A stretch of DNA of 64,000 nt from Mariniphaga sp. (GTDB lineage: Bacteria; Bacteroidota; Bacteroidia; Bacteroidales; Prolixibacteraceae): contig JANXZJ010000079.1 of assembly GCA_025355585.1 (NCBI GenBank), forward strand, positions 62,001 to 126,000. The letters run 5' to 3'. The notes beneath the pieces are model-generated. The model searched no databases, had not been told where the DNA came from, and saw only the letters and a list, made by a program, of their open reading frames with translations. How positions within the stretch are numbered: the first letter of the stretch is position 1; each line of letters starts with the position of its first letter. The position numbers and the translations under genes are program-made. Of this stretch, positions 1 to 9,890 are shown in pieces.

Positions 1-97
1 CACTAATGCTGCAATAATTCTTGACAAAACGAAGCAACTTTTTTAAGCATGAACCGTCATCATACAATTTATCACAAAAATATTATTTAAACATAAC

Positions 98-1159
98 ATG
101 AAAGACATCAATAATTTGCCAGACAATTCTCCTGTAAAACTCACACAATACTCTCATGGAGCCGGATGCGGATGTAAAATATCACCCAAAGTTTTAAACG
201 CTATTTTAGCACAATGCAAAACTGAATTCCCCGATCCATCATTGTTGGTAGGTAACAGTACGCTTGATGATGCAGCCGTTTACGATATTGGCAATAATCA
301 GGTAATCATCTCAACTACCGACTTTTTCATGCCAATTGTGGATGATCCTTACGATTTCGGTGGCATCGCATCGGTCAATGCCATCAGCGACATTTTCGCA
401 ATGGGTGGAACCCCTTTGATGGCGGTAGCAATCCTATGCTGGCCGGTCAACAAACTCCCGGCAGAAATTGCAGGCCAGGTAATTGAAGGGGCAAAGCAAG
501 CTTGCGCACGGGCCGGAATTGCAATTGCCGGAGGCCATAGTATTGATGGTCCGGAACCTATTTTTGGGTTGGCGGTTACAGGAATTGCACAAAAAGATCA
601 AATCAGGTTGAATTGCACTGCAACTGAAGGATGCAAACTCTACCTAACAAAGCCTTTGGGAATCGGAATTTTATCGACAGCCCAAAAGCAAGGTATTCTG
701 AAAGAGGAAGACCGACAAACCGCACGAAATTTAATGCTAACCATCAATACAATAGGCAAAGAACTTGGAACGCTGGACGGAGTAAAGGCGATGACCGATG
801 TTACGGGATTCGGATTACTGGGTCACCTGGTCGAAATGTGCGAAGGAAGTGGTCTGAGTGCTGAAATCTTTGCAAATAAAGTCCCCAGGATCGAAAACAT
901 TGATTTTTATATGGAGCACAAAACCTTTCCGGGTGGTACATTCCGGAATTTCGACAGTTACGGACACAAAGTATCCCCTATGAACGATGAGCAAAAGCAT
1001 CTCTTATGTGATCCTCAGACCAGCGGCGGTCTATTGGTAGCTGTTACACCCGAAGGAAAGGACTCCTTTTTGGAAATCGCTTCTAAATATGGGCTGAAAC
1101 CCGAATCATTTGGCGTGATAAAGAATAAAGGGGAATTTGTAGTGGAGATAAAAGGCTAA
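98..1159 (+). CDS. selD: Selenide, water dikinase, Cys-containing form
   Basis: [13 protein letters not shown]-terminal motif, ATP-binding AIRS-like fold motifs, C-terminal [12 protein letters not shown]; active-site codon is TGC, not TGA. Confidence 0.95.
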   Translation: MKDINNLPDNSPVKLTQYSHGAGCGCKISPKVLNAILAQCKTEFPDPSLLVGNSTLDDAAVYDIGNNQVIISTTDFFMPIVDDPYDFGGIASVNAISDIFAMGGTPLMAVAILCWPVNKLPAEIAGQVIEGAKQACARAGIAIAGGHSIDGPEPIFGLAVTGIAQKDQIRLNCTATEGCKLYLTKPLGIGILSTAQKQGILKEEDRQTARNLMLTINTIGKELGTLDGVKAMTDVTGFGLLGHLVEMCEGSGLSAEIFANKVPRIENIDFYMEHKTFPGGTFRNFDSYGHKVSPMNDEQKHLLCDPQTSGGLLVAVTPEGKDSFLEIASKYGLKPESFGVIKNKGEFVVEIKG

Positions 1160-1224
1160 TATATCAATCCGTAGTGAGAATAAAAAACTGGTCAGGAGCA
1201 ATTGAAAGATTATTTTGGTAACGG

Positions 1225-2337
1225 CTATTCGTTTACCTGATTTAAAAATCCGATAAGTTTGTCAACATCAGGGCTTATTCCGGTTCTTACGTAATAGCCG
1301 GAAACTGCATTTGCGACAATTAACGATTGAAAAAGATCAAAATCGCAAAATCTGGCGAAACAGAAACCGGCATTGAAATTGTCACCTCCACCGGTTAGAA
1401 TTGTTGGTTCTTTACAGAAAAAGGTTTCACATTTTTCAACAATAGACCCATCGCTGGCAAGGGCATCTTTTGTGCGGTGAATGATTAAAATATCTGTCAT
1501 ACAGGCATTAAACATCATTTTTACAAAACCTTCATCAACTTTATTATCAGGCAGATCAAGTGCATTGGCAATTAGTTCAGCTTCATTCTGGTTCAGACTG
1601 ACTATCACTTTGAAATATTTTTTAAATCGTGCCAATAGCGCGATTACCGATTGAATTTCTTCCTTTGATCTTCGCGAACAATCAGAAAAATCGGTAAAGA
1701 AACAAGGTTTTACAGCAGGAAGCGACGCTAAAGGCAATATTTCCTCTAGAATACCTTCCCAGATATCTGTTGAATTGATGATCTCGCTCCAGTTTAGAAA
1801 TGAAACCAGTTGTTTATTCGAAATTAGCAGTTTAATCCTTTCGATTCCAAGCAATTTTAATATCCCGCTCCAATTGAGTTTATCATAGGGCCCCGGATCA
1901 AACATCATTACTTTCGCATCACTAAACTCGAGTGCAGATGTTGAAATCGTTTCTTCAACTGTATAAAGTGTGCAGTTAGTTGACATTGAACGGAATATTG
2001 GCAGAACATCGGGCAGGCCAAAAGTTCCGATGCATTCGGCTTTTATTCCCAGGTTGCCCAATGCATTGCCTGTTATAACCATATTTCCCCCAAATTTTGA
2101 TTGCTGAGTCCGTAACTCGATTCCACAGCTTTTATTTTCACGACTTATCAAAAATTCTCCGAATTGCCGGCTATTCGTAAAAAACCGTGCATCACCACTA
2201 TCATCTTTACCATTTACGATCCGGACAATATTATCAATACATGCATCAAATCCAAGGAATGCGTGGATTTCAGACAATTTCTTTTGCTGAAGCTTTGAAA
2301 CTATAAAACCAAGATCATCGGCAATTTTTCTTTGCAT
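1225..2337 (-). CDS. PfkB/ribokinase-like carbohydrate kinase
   Basis: C-terminal TGGGDNFNAGFCFA resembles the PfkB GAGD catalytic signature; adjacent to a nagB-like gene. Confidence 0.7.
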   Translation of the reverse strand: MQRKIADDLGFIVSKLQQKKLSEIHAFLGFDACIDNIVRIVNGKDDSGDARFFTNSRQFGEFLISRENKSCGIELRTQQSKFGGNMVITGNALGNLGIKAECIGTFGLPDVLPIFRSMSTNCTLYTVEETISTSALEFSDAKVMMFDPGPYDKLNWSGILKLLGIERIKLLISNKQLVSFLNWSEIINSTDIWEGILEEILPLASLPAVKPCFFTDFSDCSRRSKEEIQSVIALLARFKKYFKVIVSLNQNEAELIANALDLPDNKVDEGFVKMMFNACMTDILIIHRTKDALASDGSIVEKCETFFCKEPTILTGGGDNFNAGFCFARFCDFDLFQSLIVANAVSGYYVRTGISPDVDKLIGFLNQVNE

Positions 2338-2347
2338 TATTGCTCAT

Positions 2348-3070
2348 TTAAAGATATTTAGAAGCCTCTTTATCCAACAGTAAAAATGCGTTTTTATGCG
2401 ATTTCAATACTGATGCAGGAAAATCAGTAGATATTTCACTTTCAATCAGATGCTTTACGATTTCCGCTTTTTTTTCTCCATTCAATTGTAAGATTACAGT
2501 TTTAGCCTCCATAAAATATTTAACGCCCAAAGAAATCCCTCCAGTTAAACTTACATCGCCGGTGAAATATTTTTGTCCAACAATTTTAGTAACATTATCC
2601 AAATCAACAATATGCGAATATAAATCAAATGACGTTCCGGGTTCATTCAGTCCCAGGTGCCCATTCATCCCAACACCAAGCAACACCATATCAAATGGGC
2701 CGTTTTCGCGAATAAACTGATCAGTTTTATTACATTCCCTTTCTAAATAAGCAGATTCACCATCGAAAAAGCATAGATTTTCAGGAGAATAATCTATATG
2801 ATCAAACAGGTGCTTTTTCAGGAACGAGAAACAATTTTCGCTTTTACTCTTTCCAAGGTTCGTCCATTCGTCCAATCCAACAATTTTGCAATGCTTAAAA
2901 CTGATTTCCCCTGCTTTATTCATTTCTATCAGGCGATTAAATGTCCCTACCGAAGTATCTCCGGCCGGAAAACATAGCAAAGCATCAGGTTTTTCCAAAA
3001 TGATAGCTGCAATCTGTTCAGCAGTTTTCAACGACAATTCGGAATAATTCTCATAAACTATTTTTTCCAT
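2348..3070 (-). CDS. nagB: Glucosamine-6-phosphate deaminase / 6-phosphogluconolactonase-like protein
   Basis: CFPAGDTSVGTFNRL, VGLDEWTNLG, LLGVGMNGHLGLNEPGTSF motifs typical of NagB. Confidence 0.8.
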   Translation of the reverse strand: MEKIVYENYSELSLKTAEQIAAIILEKPDALLCFPAGDTSVGTFNRLIEMNKAGEISFKHCKIVGLDEWTNLGKSKSENCFSFLKKHLFDHIDYSPENLCFFDGESAYLERECNKTDQFIRENGPFDMVLLGVGMNGHLGLNEPGTSFDLYSHIVDLDNVTKIVGQKYFTGDVSLTGGISLGVKYFMEAKTVILQLNGEKKAEIVKHLIESEISTDFPASVLKSHKNAFLLLDKEASKYL

Positions 3071-3191
3071 CCTGAAAATTTCATATTTCTATCTTATGAC
3101 TAACATATTCATCGCAGATGATTTATTTTCAGGTAGTAAGAATTAAAACAATTACTACCTGAAAATTTGAAAACCAGCAAATCCACTGTCA

Positions 3192-4718
3192 CTAAAGCTT
3201 CAGTTCGCCCCATCCTTTCCGGTATTCTCTTTTAACAAACTGATTGGCTTGTTCGAAATTCGTTATTCGCATATTGGGACCATCCCATTTATAGTTGATG
3301 TATCGGCCGGGATAAATATTTGATTCCATTTCGCCATAAACCGGGTCTGTGCGTTTTACTTTTTCGCGAATATTAAAACTCCGTAACAATAAATTTCCCA
3401 TTAATACCGTTTCAGTGAGCGGTCCGGCATATCCGACAAATGGAGAATCCACTTCAGCATTCCCATAACCTGCAATACAGGCATCAACCCATTGCCACCA
3501 ATGGCCATCCATATCGCCAACAATTCGCGGGTACTTTTTCGGGACATTAATTTCTTTATTTCTGCCCAATGGCAAAAGTATCGGATTACGTCCTCCCCAA
3601 CCACATGCAGCTTTTCCCTTTGTACCAATAAATAAGGTACCTCCCTCATAATCATTTAATCCCGGCCAATCAGCCATAATATCATTCATATTTCCATCTG
3701 CATCGAGCTCCATTGGGCGTTCCGGAGTAATACCACCATCCATCCAGTAAAGGTTTAATTCCTTACCATTCTTTTGCTGGTATTTGAAACGAACTGAACT
3801 TGATACTGGTCCACTATCTGGAAAAATACCTTCCTTAAAGATGCCGTTATAAACCGTGCTGGCGCTGCAGGAAACTTCCGTCGGATAACCAAGATTCAAT
3901 AATTTAAATGGTGGTCCCATAATATGGCAGCCCATATCACCCAATGCGCCGGTCCCAAACTGCCACCAGCCGCGCCAGTTAAACGGGACCATATTGTCGA
4001 TGTAATTGGTTTGCTGAGCAGTGCCCAACCAAAGATCCCATTTAAGTTCCTTTGGCACAGCAGGACGCGTATCCGGCCATTGAATGCCTTGTGGCCAGAC
4101 TGGCCGGTCGGTCCAGCAATAAACTTTTTCAATTTCACCAAGTATATCAGCTTCAATCCATTCGCGTAAAGTACGCATGCCGTCACACGAAGCTCCCTGA
4201 TCACCCATTTGCGTCACAACTTTATATTTTTCAGCTGCTTGCGTCAAAATACGCGCCTCAAAGATATCATGAGATAATGGTTTTTGAAGGTACAAGTGTT
4301 TGTTCAATTGCATAGCACTTAATCCGACAATGGCATGATTATGATCGGGAATAGCCACAGACACCGCATCGAAGTTTTTAGCCTCTTTATCAAACATTTC
4401 ACGCCAGTCGTGATAAAATGCAGCTTTGGGGAATTCTTTTATTCTCGGTGCAGCCTGACGGTCATCAACATCGCAAAGACAGGAAATTACTGCATTATTT
4501 TTTGGAGCAGTAGCGTAATGATGAATATCGCTTTCACCCTCACCACCGCAACCGATTGCTGCGATACGAAGTTTATCACTGGGAGGAACATGACCCAGAC
4601 CTCCCACTGTGAAACTTGGTAGAATGGTAAAAGCAGCCGCACCTGATGTGGTCATTTTCACAAAATTCCGGCGCGTAACACTGCCTGATTTGGTTGTTAC
4701 CTGACTAATTTTTTTCAT
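3192..4718 (-). CDS. Gfo/Idh/MocA-family oxidoreductase with Tat-like signal
   Basis: N-terminal TRRNFVKMTTSGAAAFTILP; LRIAAIGCGGEGESDIHHY Rossmann motif; LQKPLSHDIFEAR. Confidence 0.9.
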   Translation of the reverse strand: MKKISQVTTKSGSVTRRNFVKMTTSGAAAFTILPSFTVGGLGHVPPSDKLRIAAIGCGGEGESDIHHYATAPKNNAVISCLCDVDDRQAAPRIKEFPKAAFYHDWREMFDKEAKNFDAVSVAIPDHNHAIVGLSAMQLNKHLYLQKPLSHDIFEARILTQAAEKYKVVTQMGDQGASCDGMRTLREWIEADILGEIEKVYCWTDRPVWPQGIQWPDTRPAVPKELKWDLWLGTAQQTNYIDNMVPFNWRGWWQFGTGALGDMGCHIMGPPFKLLNLGYPTEVSCSASTVYNGIFKEGIFPDSGPVSSSVRFKYQQKNGKELNLYWMDGGITPERPMELDADGNMNDIMADWPGLNDYEGGTLFIGTKGKAACGWGGRNPILLPLGRNKEINVPKKYPRIVGDMDGHWWQWVDACIAGYGNAEVDSPFVGYAGPLTETVLMGNLLLRSFNIREKVKRTDPVYGEMESNIYPGRYINYKWDGPNMRITNFEQANQFVKREYRKGWGELKL

Positions 4719-4768
4719 TTAAAAACTGGTTAAAGTTTCAATTAAAAACTATCCTGAATTTATTGATA

Positions 4769-5518
4769 TTACTTTTTCAAAGGTTTAACTGAAACCTCTT
4801 TGAAGAATACAACATCCTTATCGCCATGGTTTTGAATACCAATATAACCTTTTTCAGGACGGGGACCATGAAAGGGTTCAAAGTCAAATTTGCGGGCGGG
4901 TACCGGATCACCTTCCTTGAAATCGGTCACTTTTACGCCATTCAAAACCACAATGGTTCTGAGTCCGTCTAAGGTGATTTCCATCGTATTCCATTCCGGA
5001 CCTGGTTTTCCTGTTTTGGCCAACGGTTTTGTCAAGGAATACAACATACCTGTGTAATGGTAATCGTCTTCTTTGGAAAGTTCAGGCTGGTTGTCAATTT
5101 GTACTTCATAGCCGTAAAATACTGGCATCCACTCTTCGTAGGGTTCAATGGGGATCCTGATAAAAACGCCGGAGTTGCTGTTTGTGTCTCGCATTCTGAA
5201 AACAACCCGGATCGTACAATTTCCAAACATTTCTCCGGTCCAATAAAGTAAACCCATTCCTCCATGTGATTTAATCAAACCATCCTCAACATACTGAGAT
5301 CCCGGACCTACATGTTTCCAACCTGTCAGGTCTTTTCCATTAAATAACTGCCTCCACTGACTATTATCTGCTTGTGGCAGAGAAGCTACACTTAACTGTT
5401 TAGTTTGATTTCCTGTCGTAGAAACACGGGGAGAAGCAATGATTTGGGAGAAGAAGGAAATTAAAACTAAACCAAAAACAAAAATTGATCTTAACGCATT
5501 TTTCATTTTTTTTGACAT
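4769..5518 (-). CDS. DUF1080 (3-keto-disaccharide hydrolase-like) secreted protein
   Basis: WRQLFNGKDLTGWKHVG ... NSGVFIRIP ... GYIGIQNHGDKDVVFFKEVSVKPL pattern of DUF1080 proteins; signal peptide. Confidence 0.88.
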   Translation of the reverse strand: MSKKMKNALRSIFVFGLVLISFFSQIIASPRVSTTGNQTKQLSVASLPQADNSQWRQLFNGKDLTGWKHVGPGSQYVEDGLIKSHGGMGLLYWTGEMFGNCTIRVVFRMRDTNSNSGVFIRIPIEPYEEWMPVFYGYEVQIDNQPELSKEDDYHYTGMLYSLTKPLAKTGKPGPEWNTMEITLDGLRTIVVLNGVKVTDFKEGDPVPARKFDFEPFHGPRPEKGYIGIQNHGDKDVVFFKEVSVKPLKK

Positions 5519-5577
5519 TTAGAAATTCATACTCGAGTTACTTGGACGACGCTAATATTTTATTAATGCTTTATTTA

Positions 5578-6351
5578 TCAGACTATGTTTACTACCAGAA
5601 CATCCACACCAAGGCTCATTATTTTTTCAACCATTTCTGATGAAACGCCACTATCTGTAATTAATATATCAATGTCAGAAAGTTGTGCAATTGTCATGAT
5701 TCCCTTTTGTAGAAATTTTGATGAATCAATAAGAACAATGGTCTTTTTGGAATTCTTTATATTTAGTTTTGCAAGAGAAGCTTCTTCAATATTCATTGTC
5801 ATAATTCCACTTTGAATATCAATACCATCCGCACTAAGAAAGTATTTATCACAATAGTAGTTCCTCAATGATTCGGCAGCCTGTTCGCCCACAAGTGCGA
5901 GAGAATTCCTCCTCAAAATGCCTCCAGGCATAATAACCCGGATGTTGGGATACTCAGCTAATCTGAATGTTATATCCACAGAATTTGTTACAACCGTGAT
6001 GTCAATTTTTTTAGGTAAATGCTTGGCCAATTCCATAATGGTCGTTCCGGTATCCAGTAAAATTGTTTCGCCATTTCTTACTAAACTGGCCGCTGCAGTA
6101 CCAATTGCTTCTTTAAGCTTAATATTTTGCTTGCGTCGATCGAATATTGACAGATCAGTATTGATCAGACTTTGCTTCATTGCTCCACCACGGGATCTGA
6201 TCAGGATGTTTTTCTTTTCCAAATGCTTTAAGTCCTTGCGAATGGTTACCTCGCTTACCAGAAATTGCTGGCTAAGTTCCGAAACATTCACTTGTTCCTC
6301 TTTTTCAATCTTCTTCAGAATAAACATTCGACGGTCGACACAAGAACTCAT
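5578..6351 (-). CDS. DeoR/GlpR-family transcriptional regulator
   Basis: N-terminal HTH (VNVSELSQQFLVSEVTIRKDLKHLEKKNILIRSRGGA) and DeoR sensor domain. Confidence 0.92.
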   Translation of the reverse strand: MSSCVDRRMFILKKIEKEEQVNVSELSQQFLVSEVTIRKDLKHLEKKNILIRSRGGAMKQSLINTDLSIFDRRKQNIKLKEAIGTAAASLVRNGETILLDTGTTIMELAKHLPKKIDITVVTNSVDITFRLAEYPNIRVIMPGGILRRNSLALVGEQAAESLRNYYCDKYFLSADGIDIQSGIMTMNIEEASLAKLNIKNSKKTIVLIDSSKFLQKGIMTIAQLSDIDILITDSGVSSEMVEKIMSLGVDVLVVNIV

Positions 6352-6443
6352 ATCCGTGAAAAATTGGTTTCATTTTATTCCACATCAAATATATATAATT
6401 ACAATATGAAACAATACGAAACCTTTGATTTTTTTATAAAAAA

Positions 6444-6484
6444 AACTTCGCCTCGAAGGATTTAATAACCTTTGAGGCGAAGTT
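6444..6484 (-). terminator. Intrinsic terminator downstream of the ThuA-domain gene
   Basis: AACTTCGCCTCgAAGG...CCTTtGAGGCGAAGTT hairpin, followed on the minus strand by a T-run. Confidence 0.8.
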
Positions 6485-6508
6485 GGAATGAAATATTAAA
6501 GTATAATA

Positions 6509-7279
6509 CTACAAATCAATTCTTTTTCCAGCCCATTCTATTGCATAAAAAAGGTGCTGCTGAATCTTTTCATTTTCAAATGAAGTATCGCCATGTCCAA
6601 AAACGGTGTAAAATGAACGTGCACCTTCGAATTCATGGTACCAAATCACCGGATGATCACCCATTTTCCATGTGTCATCTTTAGGAAGTTTTTTAATCGA
6701 AGATTCGTCAAGTGTTGCCAGAACAGTTACTTTGCCGCGTGGATTCTCTTTGTAGGAATACCATTCGTCTTCAATTGTAAAGGTTTTCATTCCTACAAAT
6801 GGTTTCATAGCGGGATGATTGGTATTCTCGATATTAATTGTAGCTAACTGATATGGTGGATGTGTCTTGAAGAATGCCCCATTCAGATCGCCATACCATT
6901 TCCAATCGTATTCACAATCGGCAGAGGCATGAATTCCGACAAAGCCTTTTCCGCTTTTGATAAAAGTTTCGAAGGCTTTCTCGCCAGAGGCATCAAGCAC
7001 CTTCATGGTTGGATTCAAAAATACACAGACATCAAACCGGGAAAGAAATTCATCCGTAAATAAGGTAGCATCTTCAGTGGCTGTAACCACCCACCCCTTT
7101 TGCTGAGCAAGTGTTGTGATTGCTTTAATTCCTGCTGGAATTGAAGTGTGGCGATAGCCAGCTGTTTTCGAAAAGACAAGAACATTTAGTTTCTTCTGTT
7201 CTGCCACTTTTTGATCCGATTGGGCCATAACACCCAATGAAACAGCTAATGCCAAAAATAGCATCAATACATTTTTCAT
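6509..7279 (-). CDS. ThuA-domain (trehalose-utilization-like) secreted protein; start moved to the MKNVLMLFLALAV signal peptide
   Basis: KLNVLVFSKTAGYRHTSIPAGIKAI ... GFVGIHASADCEYDWKWYGDLNGAFFKTHPPYQ ... PVIWYHEFEGARSFYTVFGH; the longer ORF start at 7366 reads through a terminator hairpin. Confidence 0.88.
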   Translation of the reverse strand: MKNVLMLFLALAVSLGVMAQSDQKVAEQKKLNVLVFSKTAGYRHTSIPAGIKAITTLAQQKGWVVTATEDATLFTDEFLSRFDVCVFLNPTMKVLDASGEKAFETFIKSGKGFVGIHASADCEYDWKWYGDLNGAFFKTHPPYQLATINIENTNHPAMKPFVGMKTFTIEDEWYSYKENPRGKVTVLATLDESSIKKLPKDDTWKMGDHPVIWYHEFEGARSFYTVFGHGDTSFENEKIQQHLFYAIEWAGKRIDL

Positions 7280-7320
7280 TTCAGGTAATTTTAAGTGATT
7301 TAATGGTGTCGAAAGTATAA

Positions 7321-7358
7321 AAAAAAGGCGACCCTTTTTCAAAGATCGCCTTTTTTTA
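7321..7358 (-). terminator. Intrinsic terminator of the decarboxylase operon
   Basis: AAAAAGGCGA...TCGCCTTTTTTT hairpin just past the stop of the beta-subunit gene. Confidence 0.75.
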
Positions 7359-7372
7359 TAAATCATATGTAG

Positions 7373-8545
7373 CTAAAACAAAAAGCTTAACAATACACCA
7401 GCTGCGACAGCGCTACCGATCACGCCGGCAACGTTTGGACCCATTGCATGCATCAGCAAATGGTTTGTTTTATCGTAGGACAAACCAACAACCTGCGACA
7501 CACGGGCACTGGCCGGAACTGCTGAGACACCTGCATTACCAATCAACGGATTGATTTTATTCCCTTCTTTCAAAAACAGATTGATAATTTTTACAAATCC
7601 GACTCCACCAATTGTTGCGATGGCAAACGCTAAAGCTCCGAGGAAAAAGATCCCCAAAGATTTCATTGTAAGAAAATTGGAAGCTTGTGTTGAAGCACCA
7701 ACTGTAAGGCCAATCAAAATGGTCACGATATCGATCATCGGTCCTTTGGCTGTATCTGCCAAACGTTTTGTAACAGTACTCTCTTTCAGTAAATTGCCCA
7801 GAAATAGCATAGCAAGAAGCGGAAGACCCGAAGGTACGAGAAAGCAGGTTAACAAGAGACCGGCAATCGGAAAGATGATTTTTTCCTGCTTTGAAACCGG
7901 ACGTGGTGGTTTCATTCTGATCAGACGCTCTTTGCTGTTCGTTAACAACTTCATAAATGGTGGTTGAATGACGGGAACCAAAGCCATATACGAATAGGCA
8001 GAAACTGCAATTGCACCCATTAATTCAGGAGCAAGCCTTGATGAGACGAAAATTGCAGTAGGTCCGTCAGCACCACCAATGATTGCGATGGCACCTGCTT
8101 CGGATGGAGAATAGCCCAGCGCCAATGCAATCCCATAGGCGCCAAAAATACCTAATTGAGCAGCAGCACCAACAAGCATTAACTTCGGATTCGAAATTAA
8201 CGCCGAGAAATCTGTCATGGCACCGATTCCAAGAAAGATCAACGGAGGATATACCCCTTTAAGTACGCCGAAATAAAGGTAATTCATCACACTCCCTGAT
8301 TCATAAACCCCAATTTCCGATCCTGGCTGAAATGCGATGTTACCAACTAAAATCCCGAAACCAATCGGAACCAAAAGCATTGGCTCATATTCCCTGGAAA
8401 TAGCCAGGTATATAAATGCCAAACCGATCATTATCATGACTATATGGCCAATTGTCATATTTGCAAAAGCCGTATATTCAAGAAACTGACCAAGGTGATC
8501 AATTATAAAAGTAAAAAAACTTGTATTTTCCATGTTATTCTCCAA
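7373..8545 (-). CDS. Sodium-translocating decarboxylase beta subunit
   Basis: Multi-spanning membrane protein with GAIAIIGGADGPTAIF and GNAGVSAVPASARV motifs of OadB/MmdB. Confidence 0.95.
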   Translation of the reverse strand: MENNMENTSFFTFIIDHLGQFLEYTAFANMTIGHIVMIMIGLAFIYLAISREYEPMLLVPIGFGILVGNIAFQPGSEIGVYESGSVMNYLYFGVLKGVYPPLIFLGIGAMTDFSALISNPKLMLVGAAAQLGIFGAYGIALALGYSPSEAGAIAIIGGADGPTAIFVSSRLAPELMGAIAVSAYSYMALVPVIQPPFMKLLTNSKERLIRMKPPRPVSKQEKIIFPIAGLLLTCFLVPSGLPLLAMLFLGNLLKESTVTKRLADTAKGPMIDIVTILIGLTVGASTQASNFLTMKSLGIFFLGALAFAIATIGGVGFVKIINLFLKEGNKINPLIGNAGVSAVPASARVSQVVGLSYDKTNHLLMHAMGPNVAGVIGSAVAAGVLLSFLF

Positions 8546-8978
8546 TCACAATTAGTACGTCACCTTCCATTACCGCATCTCCTTTTTGTTTGGCAATCGA
8601 AATAATCTTTCCGGCTTTATCAGCTTCGATGTTATTTTCCATTTTCATGGCTTCGAGAATAAGAACACGCTGTCCGATTTTGACAATATCACCTTCTTTT
8701 ACAAAGAGTTCAAGGACGACTCCGGGAAGCGGTGATTTAATTGTACCGGCACCTTTAGGACCAGATGGACTGGCAGTTTTGGCGACTGACGGATGGCTAT
8801 CAGTAGATGGAACCGAAACACTTCGCACCAGTTTAGGCGTCTTAACAGGTTGCATGTCCTTATCGACTTCAACACTGTATTTAGTGCCATTAATTTCAAT
8901 TTCAGCAATGTTATCTTCGATACTTAAAACTTCCGCATCGTATTGATTGCCATTTATTTTAAATTTAAATTTTTTCAT
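8535..8978 (-). CDS. Biotin carboxyl carrier subunit of the decarboxylase
   Basis: C-terminal biotinyl motif ILEAMKMENNIEA; overlaps the beta-subunit start. Confidence 0.93.
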   Translation of the reverse strand: MKKFKFKINGNQYDAEVLSIEDNIAEIEINGTKYSVEVDKDMQPVKTPKLVRSVSVPSTDSHPSVAKTASPSGPKGAGTIKSPLPGVVLELFVKEGDIVKIGQRVLILEAMKMENNIEADKAGKIISIAKQKGDAVMEGDVLIVIGE

Positions 8979-8990
8979 TTTCAGTCCGAT

Positions 8991-9878
8991 TTATCTTGGT
9001 GATTTTCTTAATCCATAAATTTTTGAACTCCAGGGTGAATAAGTCCGTGATACCTTTGTCATCGTGATCACAGGATCTTCCTGATCGTGCATCTCATTTC
9101 CGTACAGATACAGTGCCATTACAATTGCAGCATTGACTTCACCTGATAATCCCTGCTTTATGACACCTGGAGATGAAATCTTCAATAATTTTTCAGCTCT
9201 TCGGGCTTCTTTGGTCATTATCAAGCCGAGACCCTTGAAGAATAAATACAACAAAGCAAGGCCTGTAAAAACGACCGACATTGCAATCAACGCCATTCCT
9301 ATTCCGCTTGGATCAAATTTTACAAATTTATCAGCTTCCGAAACCTTCGGCTTTGTATCATTATTGGCACCGGGAGTTGATTTTTCAAGGAAACCCCACT
9401 TTGCTTCGCCATCCTCCAGTCGCCCGTAAGTAACATCAGTTTTCTGGGGCGACTTGATTGTCACACTATCAATTAAGGTTTTCCCGTTCGAATCGAACAA
9501 ACAGATTGTTTTTGATTCCTGTAGTTTAAAATTTAAATGACGAATTCCCCTGTCTGGCTCATTGTCAGCCCAAAATACAATATAACTTTCCTGAGGAATC
9601 AAGGTTATCGGCTGACCCTTTGGAATATAGTATTTTGTCGGATTGGTAATATCGTCAGTTAAATATAACCCTCCGACATTCACCGAGTTAAAGGCCGAAT
9701 TGTAAATTTCAATCCAGGCACTGTGCTCCCCGAAATCATCTACGTAGTTGGAATCATTATGAACAAGAATTTCGTTAATACGCAAATCCATTGCACTTTG
9801 TGCATTAACATTCCTGAGACCAACGCAGAGAACAACAAGTACAATCAGCTTTAAAATACTTAATTTATTTTTTAGCAT
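8991..9878 (-). CDS. OadG-like subunit with N-terminal lamin-tail-like domain
   Basis: Signal peptide, INEILVHNDSNYVDDFGEHSAWIEIYNSAFNSVNVGGLYLTDD (LTD-like), then a single TM helix and OadG-like tail; position inside the decarboxylase operon. Confidence 0.82.
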   Translation of the reverse strand: MLKNKLSILKLIVLVVLCVGLRNVNAQSAMDLRINEILVHNDSNYVDDFGEHSAWIEIYNSAFNSVNVGGLYLTDDITNPTKYYIPKGQPITLIPQESYIVFWADNEPDRGIRHLNFKLQESKTICLFDSNGKTLIDSVTIKSPQKTDVTYGRLEDGEAKWGFLEKSTPGANNDTKPKVSEADKFVKFDPSGIGMALIAMSVVFTGLALLYLFFKGLGLIMTKEARRAEKLLKISSPGVIKQGLSGEVNAAIVMALYLYGNEMHDQEDPVITMTKVSRTYSPWSSKIYGLRKSPR

Positions 9879-9890
9879 AATTACTCGAAA

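Noticed and set aside
98-1159. Selenocysteine-containing SelD
   Set aside because: The active-site codon is TGC (GAGCGCK), and there is no in-frame TGA.
7280-7366. N-terminal extension of the ThuA-domain ORF
   Set aside because: The extension reads through a terminator hairpin and precedes a clear signal peptide starting at 7279.
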